This document shows, piece by piece, positions 44,312 to 53,771 of a stretch of 58,782 nt of DNA. The notes beneath the pieces were generated by a model that saw only the letters and a program-made list of their open reading frames with translations, made no database searches and was not told the DNA's origin. Made by a program: the position numbers and the translations under genes. Each line of letters opens with the position of its first letter. Within the stretch, counting starts at the first letter, position 1. The stretch is from Candidatus Pelagibacter communis (GTDB lineage: Bacteria > Pseudomonadota > Alphaproteobacteria > Pelagibacterales > Pelagibacteraceae): assembly GCF_001179985.1 (NCBI RefSeq), contig NZ_CVSI01000016.1:1-58782 (forward strand), read 5' to 3'.

Positions 44312-44710
44312 ATGAAAGATTTGAATAAACCCTGTATATTCTGCTCTATTAAAAAAGACGAATTGTTATTTGAAAATAATCTTGCTTACGCATCAACAGA
44401 TAGCTACCCAGTATCTAAATTTCATTCCTTAGTTGTACCTAAACGTTGTATAAAAAATTTTTTTGAACTGAATAATCAAGAAATTATAGCTTGTAATGAT
44501 TTAATTAAAAAACTTCAAAAAAAAATACTTTCTGAAGACAATACTGTTAAAGGCTTTAATATAGGAACAAACTCAGGAAAAGCTGCAGGTCAATCCATTT
44601 TTCATTGTCATATCCATGTGATTCCAAGAAGAGAGGGAGATGTAGAAAATCCCCAAGGTGGTGTTCGAAGTGTTATACCTTCTAAACAGCATTATATAAG
44701 AAAAAAATAA
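44312..44710 (+). CDS. HIT family hydrolase
   Basis: 132 aa. CIFCSIKKDELLFENNLAYA, then the histidine triad HCHIHVIPRREGDV. The Hint/HinT branch hydrolyses nucleoside phosphoramidates and similar nucleotides. Likely translated with the aminotransferase gene. Confidence 0.9.
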   Translation: MKDLNKPCIFCSIKKDELLFENNLAYASTDSYPVSKFHSLVVPKRCIKNFFELNNQEIIACNDLIKKLQKKILSEDNTVKGFNIGTNSGKAAGQSIFHCHIHVIPRREGDVENPQGGVRSVIPSKQHYIRKK

Positions 44711-44804
44711 CACTTTTGGTTATTTAAAATCTTCATAATGGCTCTATATCGCAGTTGAACTATTTTTTTAAGTATACTACTAATATAACGATTTTATAAA
44801 TTTT

Positions 44805-45593
44805 ATGTTTTCAACTAATCCATTTTCTATTTTATCTGAAACTGTCCCGTTAATAGGAATACAATCTTTTGTAGTTATCATGGTTGCACTTGTAATTTTA
44901 GGAACCGTGTTGGATATGATACACAAAAAAAATGTAAAATACTTTTTCAATAACGCTAAGAAAGCAAAGAAAAATGCTAAAAGAGAATTAGGCAGCGGTG
45001 AAAGAATTGCAGTAATTGCAAAAACAATTGTTCATGACATTGGCACTACTTCAGAGTTAGGTCTTGGCAAAAGAAGAATAGCTCACGTTCTTGGAATGTA
45101 TGGAACAATTTTATTCTGGGTTGGTTCAGGTGCAATGATTTTCTTTTATACAACTTCAGACACACCAGCAATCTGGCCAATTCTTTGGCATGTTGGAGCA
45201 ATAATGACTTGCTTAGGCGGTTATTGGTTTTGGTTATTTTTAAGAGTAGATGTTGCAGCAGAAGCTAACTCTGTATTTAGAATAATTACAGCAGATCTTT
45301 TTGTGCTAGCTTTATTAGCTTCTTCCACATTTGGATTAATATGGTCTTTCTTACAGTTTAATAATATTTCTGGATGGGACAATTTATTTCTAGTGCTATT
45401 TGCAGTATCAAATATAGTTTTATTTGGGGGAGTATATTGGTCTAAATTTGCACATATGTTCTATAAACCTGGTGCTGCGATACAAAAAAATTTAGCTGAA
45501 GCTGATGGTTCTAGAGATAATTTACCACCACCAGCAGATGCTCCGGAACAATTTGGACTTGGTATAAAAAGAGAAGAGCCAAAACATTATTAA
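44805..45593 (+). CDS. aprM: AprM, membrane partner of APS reductase
   Basis: 262 aa with about five membrane helices and a Pro-rich cytoplasmic tail. Several His in or near helices (IVHDIGTT, IAHVLGMYG, LWHVGAIM, KFAHMFY) could bind haem, as in the narG-gamma/QmoC-like fold. It is placed directly before aprB and aprA, as in SAR11 and some sulfur-oxidising symbionts, where AprM is proposed to pass electrons from APS reductase to quinone. Confidence 0.85.
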   Translation: MFSTNPFSILSETVPLIGIQSFVVIMVALVILGTVLDMIHKKNVKYFFNNAKKAKKNAKRELGSGERIAVIAKTIVHDIGTTSELGLGKRRIAHVLGMYGTILFWVGSGAMIFFYTTSDTPAIWPILWHVGAIMTCLGGYWFWLFLRVDVAAEANSVFRIITADLFVLALLASSTFGLIWSFLQFNNISGWDNLFLVLFAVSNIVLFGGVYWSKFAHMFYKPGAAIQKNLAEADGSRDNLPPPADAPEQFGLGIKREEPKHY

Positions 45594-45624
45594 TATGATA
45601 GAATTTAACAAGGAGATAAAATAA

Positions 45625-46095
45625 ATGTCGACATTTGTATACATGACTAGGTGTGATGGATGCGGACACTGTGTAGATATATGTCCATCAGACATAATGC
45701 ATATTGATAAAAATATTAGAAGAGCAAAAAATATAGAACCAAATTTTTGTTGGGAATGTTATTCTTGCGTTAAAGCATGTCCTAATCACGCAATAGACGT
45801 CAGAGGTTATGCTGACTTTGCTCCGATGGGGCACAGCGTTAGAGTAAGAAGAGAAGAAGAAAAAGGAACAATATCTTGGAAAATAAAATTTAGAAATGGA
45901 ACAGAAAAAGATTTTGTTTCCCCAATAACTACTAAACCTTGGGGAAAATATATTCCTAAACTTTCAGAAGGAGATAAACCTAATCAAGGAGAAATAAACT
46001 CTCAAATTTTATACAATGAACCTCATGGTTTAAATACGGATAAAGATTTACCAACACTTGATAAAAACTCCTTTAAAAAAGGAGTTTATTATTAA
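45625..46095 (+). CDS. aprB: adenylylsulfate reductase beta subunit
   Basis: 156 aa. CDGCGHCVDICPSD and CWECYSCVKACPNHAI bind two [4Fe-4S] clusters; the C-terminal half with WGKYIPKLSEG wraps the alpha subunit in known structures. It passes electrons between the AprA flavin and the membrane partner. A good ribosome site (AAGGAG) precedes it; one-base overlap with aprA. Confidence 0.95.
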   Translation: MSTFVYMTRCDGCGHCVDICPSDIMHIDKNIRRAKNIEPNFCWECYSCVKACPNHAIDVRGYADFAPMGHSVRVRREEEKGTISWKIKFRNGTEKDFVSPITTKPWGKYIPKLSEGDKPNQGEINSQILYNEPHGLNTDKDLPTLDKNSFKKGVYY

Positions 46096-47954
46096 TGCCA
46101 AAAAATAAAACTGTATTTGAAGATTGCGATGTTCTAGTTGTTGGCGGCGGGATGGCTGGAACAGGGGCCACCTTCGAGGCTAGACATTGGGGAAGAGATC
46201 TAAAAATAATCTGTGTAGAAAAAGCAAACATTGATCGAAGTGGTGCTGTAGCGCAAGGTCTTTACGCTATTAATTGTTACATGGGAATGCAGTGGGGAGA
46301 AAATCAACCAGAAGATCATGTGAGATATGCAAGAAATGATTTGATGGGACTTGTAAGAGAAGACCTTGGATATGATATGGCAAGACATGTTGACTCAACT
46401 GTTCATATGTTTGATGAATGGGGTTTGCCAATGATGAAAAATAAAGAAACTGGCAGATACCAAAGAGAAGGTAAATGGCAAATTATGATACATGGCGAAA
46501 GTTACAAACCAATCGTTGCTGAAGCAGCAAAGAAATCAGCTGATAAAATTTATAACAGAATAATGATCACTCATCTTTTAAAAGATGAAGAAAATGAAAA
46601 TAGAATTGCAGGTGCAGTAGGTTTTAATATGAGAACAGGTGATTATCACGTTTTTAAAGCTAAAGCAGTTATTATTGCAGCTGGTGGAGCTTCTCACATT
46701 TTTAAACCAAGAGCAGTTGGTGAGGGAATGGGAAGAACATGGTACGCACCTTGGAGTAACGGCTCTGCATACGCATTACCAATTGCTGCAGGCGCGAAAA
46801 TGACACAAATGGAAAATAGAATTGTATTATGTAGATTTAAAGACGGTTATGGTCCAGTTGGCGCATATTTTTTGCATTTAAAAACTTATACTCAAAATGC
46901 AAATGGCGAGAACTATGAAAAGAAATGGTATGAGGCTACAAAAAAACTTGTTGGCGAGTACATTGATCATCATCCAACTCCAACATGTTTAAGAAACCAT
47001 GCTTTTATTCAAGAAGTAGCAGCAGGTGGTGGTCCAATTCATATGGTTACAAAAGAAGCTTTTCAGGATCCACACCTAGAAACAGTGGGTTGGGAAAATT
47101 TCTTAGGTATGACAGTAGGACAAGCTGTAGTTTGGGCATCTCAAAACATTGATCCAAAATACACTAATCCAGAATTAACAACTTCAGAGCCTTATGTTAT
47201 GGGCTCACATGCAACATGTTCAGGAGCTTGGGTAAGCGGTCCAGAGGACATTGCACCAGACGATTATTTTTGGGGATATAACAGAATGATGTCTGTTGAA
47301 GGTTTATTTGGTGCAGGTGACACTGTAGGTGGGAGCGCACATAAATTTTCATCGGGTTCTTTCACTGAGGGAAGATTGGCTGCAAAAGCTGCAGTTAAAT
47401 ACATTGAAGATAAAAAAGCAAATAATATTAAAGTAAGTGAAAAACAATATAATGATTTGAAAGAAGTAATTTATAAACCACTAGAAAATTATACAGTTGG
47501 CAGAAATGAGATAACCGGAGGTACAGTTTCACCAAGTTATATCTCGCCGATACAAGGCTTACAAAGACTTCAAAAAATTATGGATGAGTATTGTGGTGGT
47601 ATAACTAATAACTATATGACAAACGATAACCTTCTCAAAAAAGCTTTGGAATTATTAGATTGGCTACAGGAAGACTTGGAAAATGTAGGAGCTGAGGATT
47701 ACCATCAGCTAATGAGAGCATGGGAGTTAAAACATAGAACTTTGACATCTCAGTGTGTTACAGAACATACTTTATATAGAGAGGAAACTCGTTGGCCTGG
47801 GTACTATTATAGAGGTGATCATATGAAACTTGATGATGAAAACTGGCATTGCTTAACTGTTTCAAGACGTGATCCAGAAACTGGCAAGTTCTCTATGGAA
47901 AAAAAACCTGTTTATCACATAGTCGACGATAAAGAGAAGAAAAAAGCCTCCTAA
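46095..47954 (+). CDS. aprA: adenylylsulfate reductase alpha subunit
   Basis: 619 aa, family length. FAD motif VLVVGGGMAGTGATFEA, then RSGAVAQGLYAINCY, GSHATCSGAWVSGPED and FGAGDTVGGSAHKFSSGSFT are AprA landmarks. It interconverts sulfite plus AMP and APS. As no dissimilatory sulfite reductase is here and sulfite-releasing enzymes are encoded nearby, it probably runs toward APS (sulfite oxidation). Confidence 0.95.
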   Translation: MPKNKTVFEDCDVLVVGGGMAGTGATFEARHWGRDLKIICVEKANIDRSGAVAQGLYAINCYMGMQWGENQPEDHVRYARNDLMGLVREDLGYDMARHVDSTVHMFDEWGLPMMKNKETGRYQREGKWQIMIHGESYKPIVAEAAKKSADKIYNRIMITHLLKDEENENRIAGAVGFNMRTGDYHVFKAKAVIIAAGGASHIFKPRAVGEGMGRTWYAPWSNGSAYALPIAAGAKMTQMENRIVLCRFKDGYGPVGAYFLHLKTYTQNANGENYEKKWYEATKKLVGEYIDHHPTPTCLRNHAFIQEVAAGGGPIHMVTKEAFQDPHLETVGWENFLGMTVGQAVVWASQNIDPKYTNPELTTSEPYVMGSHATCSGAWVSGPEDIAPDDYFWGYNRMMSVEGLFGAGDTVGGSAHKFSSGSFTEGRLAAKAAVKYIEDKKANNIKVSEKQYNDLKEVIYKPLENYTVGRNEITGGTVSPSYISPIQGLQRLQKIMDEYCGGITNNYMTNDNLLKKALELLDWLQEDLENVGAEDYHQLMRAWELKHRTLTSQCVTEHTLYREETRWPGYYYRGDHMKLDDENWHCLTVSRRDPETGKFSMEKKPVYHIVDDKEKKKAS

Positions 47955-47973
47955 GACACACCATTTTCAAAAT

Positions 47974-48324
47974 ATGAGTTTCACATCAAAATCAGATGAA
48001 CAAATAATTGAAATTGCCAAACCAATTTGGCAAAATTTGATTAAGTCCTCAAATATGAAGGATTATGGAGGTTTTACTAAAGATTTTTCATCTCAAATGC
48101 TTTATGGAGCAAATGAAGTAGAGCTAGGAAAGCAGTGGGCCAGTAACAAATTAATATGTAGTTTATCTGATGATTATAAAGCTTTTGGCTGCCTTAGAAG
48201 AGGATTACATGTAACAGTTCTTTTTAAACAGAAGAGCACCACAGAGGAAGGTGAGTTTCTTGGTAGACTAGTTCTTGGAGAAGAAGGTGACTCAGTCAAA
48301 GTTTTTGGTGCAACGATTTTTTAA
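47974..48324 (+). CDS. unknown soluble protein of the apr cluster
   Basis: 116 aa, no membrane helix or signal. The pattern IAKPIWQNLIKSSNMKDYGG, then LRRGLHVTVLFKQKS and GEFLGRLVLGEEG suggests a small alpha+beta (NTF2-like) fold, which is a guess from shape. I do not recognise a family. It follows aprA by 19 nt, so it is likely part of the operon. Confidence 0.6.
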   Translation: MSFTSKSDEQIIEIAKPIWQNLIKSSNMKDYGGFTKDFSSQMLYGANEVELGKQWASNKLICSLSDDYKAFGCLRRGLHVTVLFKQKSTTEEGEFLGRLVLGEEGDSVKVFGATIF

Positions 48325-48366
48325 ATAAGACTTGATAAATATTCTTTCTGGGTGTACTTGATAAGT

Positions 48367-48516
48367 ATGCTTGAAAATTTAAATAAAAACCTAAACATCT
48401 TCAAGCTAATAAAAAACTTAAAAATATTTTCATATATAAATGCTAAGTTTGTACTTTACATTGGTTTAGCAGCATATTGGGTAGTAATTCTTTCGAGTAC
48501 ATTCTTTGGAATTTAA
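48367..48516 (+). CDS. 49-aa single-helix protein between apr genes and exporter
   Basis: 49 codons: a basic amphipathic N-terminal part (LNKNLNIFKLIKNLKIF) and one membrane helix (about 28-45, FVLYIGLAAYWVVIL). It starts 42 nt after the unknown apr-cluster gene and ends 45 nt before the TauE-type gene. No family recognised. Position suggests a small subunit of the sulfite-handling membrane system, an inference. Confidence 0.5.
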   Translation: MLENLNKNLNIFKLIKNLKIFSYINAKFVLYIGLAAYWVVILSSTFFGI

Positions 48517-48561
48517 TAATCAAATAGTTGACTTCAAATATTTTCGGGATAATTAACAATC

Positions 48562-49656
48562 ATGGAATTCTTTCTTCCAATAGCAGAAGTTCACGTAAGC
48601 CTGCCTTTCATATTTATATTAAGCTTAGCAGTGGGGGTCTTATCAGGTCTTTTTGGTGTTGGTGGTGGATTTTTAATGACACCTTTTTTAATTTTTTTGG
48701 GAATTCCGCCGGCTTATGCAGTACCAAATGAGGCCAACAATATTTTAGGAACTTCTATATCAGGATCAACCACACATTATCTTAAAGGAACATTAGACTA
48801 TAAAATGGGTTTGATGATAGTAGTTGGAGGAGTAGTTGGCACTGCCTTAGGAATATATACGTTTAGTTATTTTCAAGATATCGGCAAAATTAATATCGTC
48901 ATATCTCTTGCGTATATGTATATACTAGCAATCATTGGTACAATGATGCTTGTCCAGGGTGTTACAGAGATAGATAGAGCACGAAAAAAAATTGTAGTTA
49001 AGAAAAAATTACACGATCATTATTGGTTTCATGGCTTACCATTTAGAATGAGATTTAAGAAATCAAAACTTTATGAAAGTGCATTTACTCCAATAGTAAT
49101 TGGTTTTTTGGTAGGTTTTATTGCAGCAATATTAGGTGTCGGTGGAGCTTTTATTTTAGTTCCTGCCATGATTTATATAATTGGAATGCCTACAAAATTA
49201 ATTCCAGGAACATCTCTATTTGTAACAATTTTTATAAGCGCAATAGTTACTGTATTGCATGCATTTAATTATGGAACAATTGATCTTATATTAGTTACAG
49301 TTTTAATTTTAGGTTCGATATTAGGTGTACAAATTGGACAAAAACTTGGAGAAAGAGTTGATAGCTCGCAATTCAAAACTATTTTAGCAGTTTTATTACT
49401 GTTAGTTGGTGTTGCAATTGCTTACGATACTTTTTTTGCAGCAGAAAATGTATCAGAAATATACAAAAATTCTAAAACCTCACTAGGACCGGTCTCAGAA
49501 TTTGTAAGAGATCTATCTAAAAATGTTCCTTTTCTTTACGGTATGGCATCATTAGTTTTAGCTTTAGGTTTAGGAGTTGGAGCTGCAGTTTTACGAAAAG
49601 TTTTGTCTAAATTAAAAGATAAGTATATTCCAAAACCAACAATATCAACTAAGTAA
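48562..49656 (+). CDS. TauE/SafE (TSUP) family anion exporter
   Basis: 364 aa, about nine membrane helices. The two family repeats are visible: GVLSGLFGVGGGFLMTPFLI (near 30) and GFIAAILGVGGAFILVPAM (near 190). The family exports sulfite, sulfoacetate or related anions. The neighbours make and consume sulfite, so sulfite or sulfate export is likely. It converges with the suyB gene, 2 nt apart. Confidence 0.85.
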   Translation: MEFFLPIAEVHVSLPFIFILSLAVGVLSGLFGVGGGFLMTPFLIFLGIPPAYAVPNEANNILGTSISGSTTHYLKGTLDYKMGLMIVVGGVVGTALGIYTFSYFQDIGKINIVISLAYMYILAIIGTMMLVQGVTEIDRARKKIVVKKKLHDHYWFHGLPFRMRFKKSKLYESAFTPIVIGFLVGFIAAILGVGGAFILVPAMIYIIGMPTKLIPGTSLFVTIFISAIVTVLHAFNYGTIDLILVTVLILGSILGVQIGQKLGERVDSSQFKTILAVLLLLVGVAIAYDTFFAAENVSEIYKNSKTSLGPVSEFVRDLSKNVPFLYGMASLVLALGLGVGAAVLRKVLSKLKDKYIPKPTISTK

Positions 49657-49658
49657 TT

Positions 49659-50825
49659 TTAAGCGCTTCTATAAAGTTTGGTCATTACGAACTCTTTATG
49701 ACCTAGTGCCTCTGCGCAAGTTAACCTACCATTAGCAACTTTAAGAGTTGCTTTTATTAATTCATCACCTGCTTGATCAAGATTCATTTCTCTAGAAAGT
49801 ATTTTAGATACATCAAGATCAATGTGTTCACTCATAGTTTTAGCAGTTAATGGATTTGCAGTTAATTTAATAACTGGTTCTATTGGATTTCCAATTATAT
49901 TTCCTTGTCCAGTTGGAAATAAATGAATATTAAATCCACCTGCTGCTTGAAGAGTGACACACTCAGCAGCTGCTGAGGATGTATCCATAAAATACAATCC
50001 TTTTCCCTTACACGGTTCTTCGGCAGGTTCAAGAACATCAATAAATTTTCTTGATCCAATTTTTTGAAAATTTCCAAAAGCTTTTTCTTCAATTGTAGTC
50101 AATCCTCCTGCAATATTTCCAGCAGTTGGTTGGCTTTCAGATAGGTCGTTAGTTGCCTCTTTTAAAATGAAATCGTTATATGAACTCCAAGTTTTCATAA
50201 ATTTGTCTTGAGCTTCTTTAGTTTTACCTCTTTTAGCACAAACATTTTCAGCACCCGTTAACTCAGATGTTTCTCCAAAACAAAGATGAACACCTAAAGG
50301 TTCAAGTTTATCCATTAAATTTCCAACTGTAGGATTTGATGCTAACCCTGATGTTGTATCAGATTCTCCACACTTTACAGAAATCCACAAATCGCTTATT
50401 GGGCATTCTTCTCTTTGTTTTTCAGAGGCCCACATTGAGAATTCTTGAGCTTTTTTAGAAACTTTTGCGATTGTATCAATATCTCCAACACCCTCTATAC
50501 TAAATCCTTCTACAGGCTTTCCAGTTTTTGCAATGGCATCTACGATTCTTTTAGTCCATTTAGGCTCTATACCTACAACAATGACAGCTGCAACGTTAGG
50601 ATTTTTACCTGTTCCAATCATTGTTCTAAAATGTAGTTCAAGATCAGCACCAAATTGCAACCTTCCGTAAGAATGAGGTAAAGCAATAGTCCCTTTAATA
50701 TTGTTAGACACAGCTTCTGCACATGCATTTGAAATATCGTCAACTGGAAGAATAATTACATGATTTCTTGTACCCGCTCTTCCATTTTCTCTTTTGTAAC
50801 CTAAAAAACTTTTTGGAATATCCAT
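49659..50825 (-). CDS. suyB: (2R)-sulfolactate sulfo-lyase large subunit
   Basis: 388 aa from the ATG at 50825, 2 nt after the suyA stop (a GTG at 50834 is in frame). UxaA/altronate dehydratase superfamily. [40 protein letters not shown] and [15 protein letters not shown] match SuyB as I know it. With SuyA it removes sulfite from sulfolactate to give pyruvate. Altronate or other UxaA substrates are less likely given xsc next door. Confidence 0.85.
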   Translation of the reverse strand: MDIPKSFLGYKRENGRAGTRNHVIILPVDDISNACAEAVSNNIKGTIALPHSYGRLQFGADLELHFRTMIGTGKNPNVAAVIVVGIEPKWTKRIVDAIAKTGKPVEGFSIEGVGDIDTIAKVSKKAQEFSMWASEKQREECPISDLWISVKCGESDTTSGLASNPTVGNLMDKLEPLGVHLCFGETSELTGAENVCAKRGKTKEAQDKFMKTWSSYNDFILKEATNDLSESQPTAGNIAGGLTTIEEKAFGNFQKIGSRKFIDVLEPAEEPCKGKGLYFMDTSSAAAECVTLQAAGGFNIHLFPTGQGNIIGNPIEPVIKLTANPLTAKTMSEHIDLDVSKILSREMNLDQAGDELIKATLKVANGRLTCAEALGHKEFVMTKLYRSA

Positions 50826-50827
50826 TT

Positions 50828-51115
50828 TTACCACTTTTTTGTTTTTACATTATGTACATGAACATGGTCACCTTTTTTTATTGACTTAACTACTTTACCA
50901 ATATCATGTCCGTATTTTATAATTGTGTCACCTTCTTTAAAATCTTGTAAAGCAATTTTGTGTCCAAGGGGAATTTCTGCTTCAGATTTAATGTTATTTG
51001 AAGCGTCATTTTCCATGATCCAACAACCACAATCTTGGCCTTTAGTTACCTTTTCAACAACTATTACCCCAACATTGTCTTTTTTATCGTGAATAATTAT
51101 GTCTGTTTTAGCCAT
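50828..51115 (-). CDS. suyA: (2R)-sulfolactate sulfo-lyase small subunit
   Basis: 95 aa, SAF-like domain of the UxaA superfamily. [40 protein letters not shown] and the end [10 protein letters not shown] fit SuyA closely. It forms the iron-dependent lyase with SuyB. Divergent from xsc. Confidence 0.85.
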   Translation of the reverse strand: MAKTDIIIHDKKDNVGVIVVEKVTKGQDCGCWIMENDASNNIKSEAEIPLGHKIALQDFKEGDTIIKYGHDIGKVVKSIKKGDHVHVHNVKTKKW

Positions 51116-51161
51116 TGTGACGATTTCTTAGTAGAAACTTTGAAAGAATTTATATATTAAT

Positions 51162-51171
51162 CAATCGATTG
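51162..51171. promoter_or_regulatory. short palindrome between suyA and xsc
   Basis: CAATCGATTG, a perfect 10-bp palindrome in the 81 nt divergent spacer. It could be a shared operator, but a 10-mer may be chance. Confidence 0.25.
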
Positions 51172-51196
51172 CAAACAAAATTTATTGAGTTTTTTT

Positions 51197-52981
51197 ATGA
51201 CTAAAATGACAACGGAAGAAGCTTTTATTAAAGTTCTTCAAATGCATGGAATTGAACACGCCTTCGGAATTATAGGTTCTGCTTTTATGCCTATTTCAGA
51301 TTTATTTCCAAAAGCTGGTATAACATTCTGGGATGTAGCTCATGAGACAAACGGCGGATTAATAGCCGATGGTTACACAAGAGCTACTGGAAAAATGTCG
51401 ATGGTGATAGCCCAAAATGGTCCGGGTATAACTGGATTAGTAACTCCGATTAAAACTGCTTACTGGAATCACACACCCTTGTTAGTGGTTACACCACAAG
51501 CTGCAAACAAGACTATGGGCCAAGGAGGTTTTCAAGAAGTTGAACAAATGAATTTATTTAAAGATATGGTTTGCTATCAAGAAGAAGTAAGAGATCCATC
51601 TAGAATGGCAGAAGTTCTTAATAGAGTTATTGAAAAAGCATTTAGAGGCTCTGCACCTGCGCAAATAAATGTTCCAAGAGATTATTGGACGCAAGTTATA
51701 GACATTGAATTGCCACCTATTGTTAGATTTGAAAGACAGGGTGGGGGTAAAGAAGCAATCGAGAACGCGGCAAAACTTTTATCAAAAGCTAAATTTCCAG
51801 TAATTTTATCTGGAGCTGGAGTTGTTTTAGGCGGAGCAATTGATGAATGTAAAAAATTAGCTGAAAAATTGGACGCACCGGTTTGTAATGGTTATCAACA
51901 TAATGATAGTTTTCCAGGAAGCCACCCTTTAGCTGTTGGACCCTTAGGATACAATGGATCTAAAGCTGCTATGGAATTAATATCTAAAGCAGATGTAGTA
52001 CTAGCACTTGGTACCAGACTTAATCCTTTTTCAACGTTACCAGGATATGGAATTGATTATTGGCCAAAAAAGGCAACAATAATTCAAGTAGATATGAATC
52101 CTGACAGAATTGGTCTTACTAAAAAAGTTTCAGTTGGAATTTGTGGAGATGCCAAACAAGTAGCCCAACAGATTTTAGATAAACTTTCTTCAGACGCAGG
52201 AAATACTGGCAGAGAAGAGAGGAAAAATTTAATACATAAAACTAAATCTGCGTGGTTACAAACTTTATCTGGTTTAGATCATGAGGAGGACGATCCTGGT
52301 ACAGTTTGGAACAAAGAAGCAAGGGAAAGAGATAAAGATAGAATGTCCCCAAGACAAGCATGGAGAGCAATTCAAGACGCTTTACCTCAAGATGCAATTA
52401 TCTCTAGCGATATAGGTAACAATTGCGCAATAGGAAATGCTTACCCAACTTTCGAAAAACCAAGAAAATATTTGGCACCTGGTTTATTCGGTCCTTGTGG
52501 ATATGGTTTTCCAGCCATACTAGGTGCAAAAATCGGCTGTCCTGATACTCCGGTGGTAGGATTTGCAGGTGATGGAGCTTTTGGAATTAGTATGAACGAA
52601 ATGAGCTCATGTGCAAGAGAAGAATGGCCAGCTATCACAATGGTAATTTTTAGAAATTATCAATGGGGTGCCGAAAAAAGAAATTCAATACTTTGGTTTG
52701 ATGATAATTTTGTTGGAACAGAACTTGATCCAGAATTAAGTTATGCAAAAGTTGCTAATGCTTGTGGATTAAAAGGAATAACTTGTAAAACAATGGAAGA
52801 GACAACCAAAGCAATTAAACAATCTTGCGAAGATCAAAAAAAAGGTCTTACAACTTTTATTGAAATAATTTTAAATCAAGAGCTTGGTGAACCTTTTAGA
52901 AGAGATGCTATGAAAAAACCTGTTAAAGTTGCAGGTATTAAAAAAGAGGATATGAAGAAACAACCTTCTTTAATTTCTTAA
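51197..52981 (+). CDS. xsc: sulfoacetaldehyde acetyltransferase
   Basis: 594 aa from the ATG at 51197 (a TTG at 51185 is in frame). MTTEEAFIKVLQMHGIEHAF, IIGSAFMPISDLFPKAGITF and AHETNGGLIADGYTRATG, with the ThDP Glu, are Xsc-type. The ThDP-metal motif GDGAFGISMNE comes late. It converts sulfoacetaldehyde and phosphate to acetyl phosphate and sulfite, the last step of taurine and other C2 sulfonate use. No pta or ackA is in the window. Confidence 0.92.
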   Translation: MTKMTTEEAFIKVLQMHGIEHAFGIIGSAFMPISDLFPKAGITFWDVAHETNGGLIADGYTRATGKMSMVIAQNGPGITGLVTPIKTAYWNHTPLLVVTPQAANKTMGQGGFQEVEQMNLFKDMVCYQEEVRDPSRMAEVLNRVIEKAFRGSAPAQINVPRDYWTQVIDIELPPIVRFERQGGGKEAIENAAKLLSKAKFPVILSGAGVVLGGAIDECKKLAEKLDAPVCNGYQHNDSFPGSHPLAVGPLGYNGSKAAMELISKADVVLALGTRLNPFSTLPGYGIDYWPKKATIIQVDMNPDRIGLTKKVSVGICGDAKQVAQQILDKLSSDAGNTGREERKNLIHKTKSAWLQTLSGLDHEEDDPGTVWNKEARERDKDRMSPRQAWRAIQDALPQDAIISSDIGNNCAIGNAYPTFEKPRKYLAPGLFGPCGYGFPAILGAKIGCPDTPVVGFAGDGAFGISMNEMSSCAREEWPAITMVIFRNYQWGAEKRNSILWFDDNFVGTELDPELSYAKVANACGLKGITCKTMEETTKAIKQSCEDQKKGLTTFIEIILNQELGEPFRRDAMKKPVKVAGIKKEDMKKQPSLIS

Positions 52982-52994
52982 TTTAAACAAGTTT

Positions 52995-53771
52995 TTATTT
53001 TATAACTGCTTTAACAGAACCTAGTTTATCAACTTTACCAGTATAAAGACCCTTACCTTTAATTGGAACTACACCAACCGAAGAACCAGTAAAAACCCAA
53101 AAATCTTTATTTAAATTTATTTTATCTTTTTTAACTTTATTCAAAACAAATCTCAAAGAGTTTAATGGGTTTATATAAACTGTATTAGTGTTACCACTTA
53201 CGCTTTGATTAATTTTTTTATTTGAAATATTAGTTTTCAAATTCCCAATGTTTATTCTTTTATATTTCTTTTTAGCACCTATTAAAAATTTTACATTCGC
53301 ACCAAAGTCACTGCATAAGTCACCAAAAGAAGTAATTCCTTTTTTTCTTTGTCTATAACCAACCACCTCAATACATGGCGCCATGTGAGAAATATATTTT
53401 GATACATTTTTCATGGTAATTACACCTTTAGATAAAAAAAAGGACTTTTTAACCTTATAACAAACTTCAAGCTCTATACCTAAAGTTGCTTTATTTATTT
53501 TAACACTTTTACCACTACTTAAAAAATTTCTTTTATAAACTTTTGCGTAAAAAGGCTCTTTTTCTTTTAACTTTTTAATTAAAGGAATACCTGTGCCAGC
53601 TGCTTTAAAACCAATTACAGGCAATTTAATTTTGCTTTCACAAAGTTTTCTTAATTTTTGTGCTTCTTTTATTTTTTTTGTATATTTATTTGGTATTGCT
53701 TTTATTAGTTTATTTTTCAAAAACGCAGTCACAAGTTTATTTGAGATTTTTTCTAAATTATCTTGTTTCAT
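52995..53771 (-). CDS. MhpD/FAH-like hydratase family protein
   Basis: 258 aa. GIELEVCYKV (metal Glu pair) and FTGSSVGVVPIKGKG with a following G-V-K-A-V end fit the 2-keto-4-pentenoate hydratase / fumarylacetoacetase family. The middle part is Lys-rich and divergent. Substrate unknown. Last gene of the minus-strand operon; its start overlaps the M23 gene stop by ATGA. Confidence 0.75.
   Translation of the reverse strand: MKQDNLEKISNKLVTAFLKNKLIKAIPNKYTKKIKEAQKLRKLCESKIKLPVIGFKAAGTGIPLIKKLKEKEPFYAKVYKRNFLSSGKSVKINKATLGIELEVCYKVKKSFFLSKGVITMKNVSKYISHMAPCIEVVGYRQRKKGITSFGDLCSDFGANVKFLIGAKKKYKRINIGNLKTNISNKKINQSVSGNTNTVYINPLNSLRFVLNKVKKDKINLNKDFWVFTGSSVGVVPIKGKGLYTGKVDKLGSVKAVIK

Noticed and set aside
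44711..44804. Promoter before aprM (TTGAAC and TATACT)
   Set aside because: The spacer is only 12 nt, and the other -10 candidate is 20 nt away; not good enough to report as a site.
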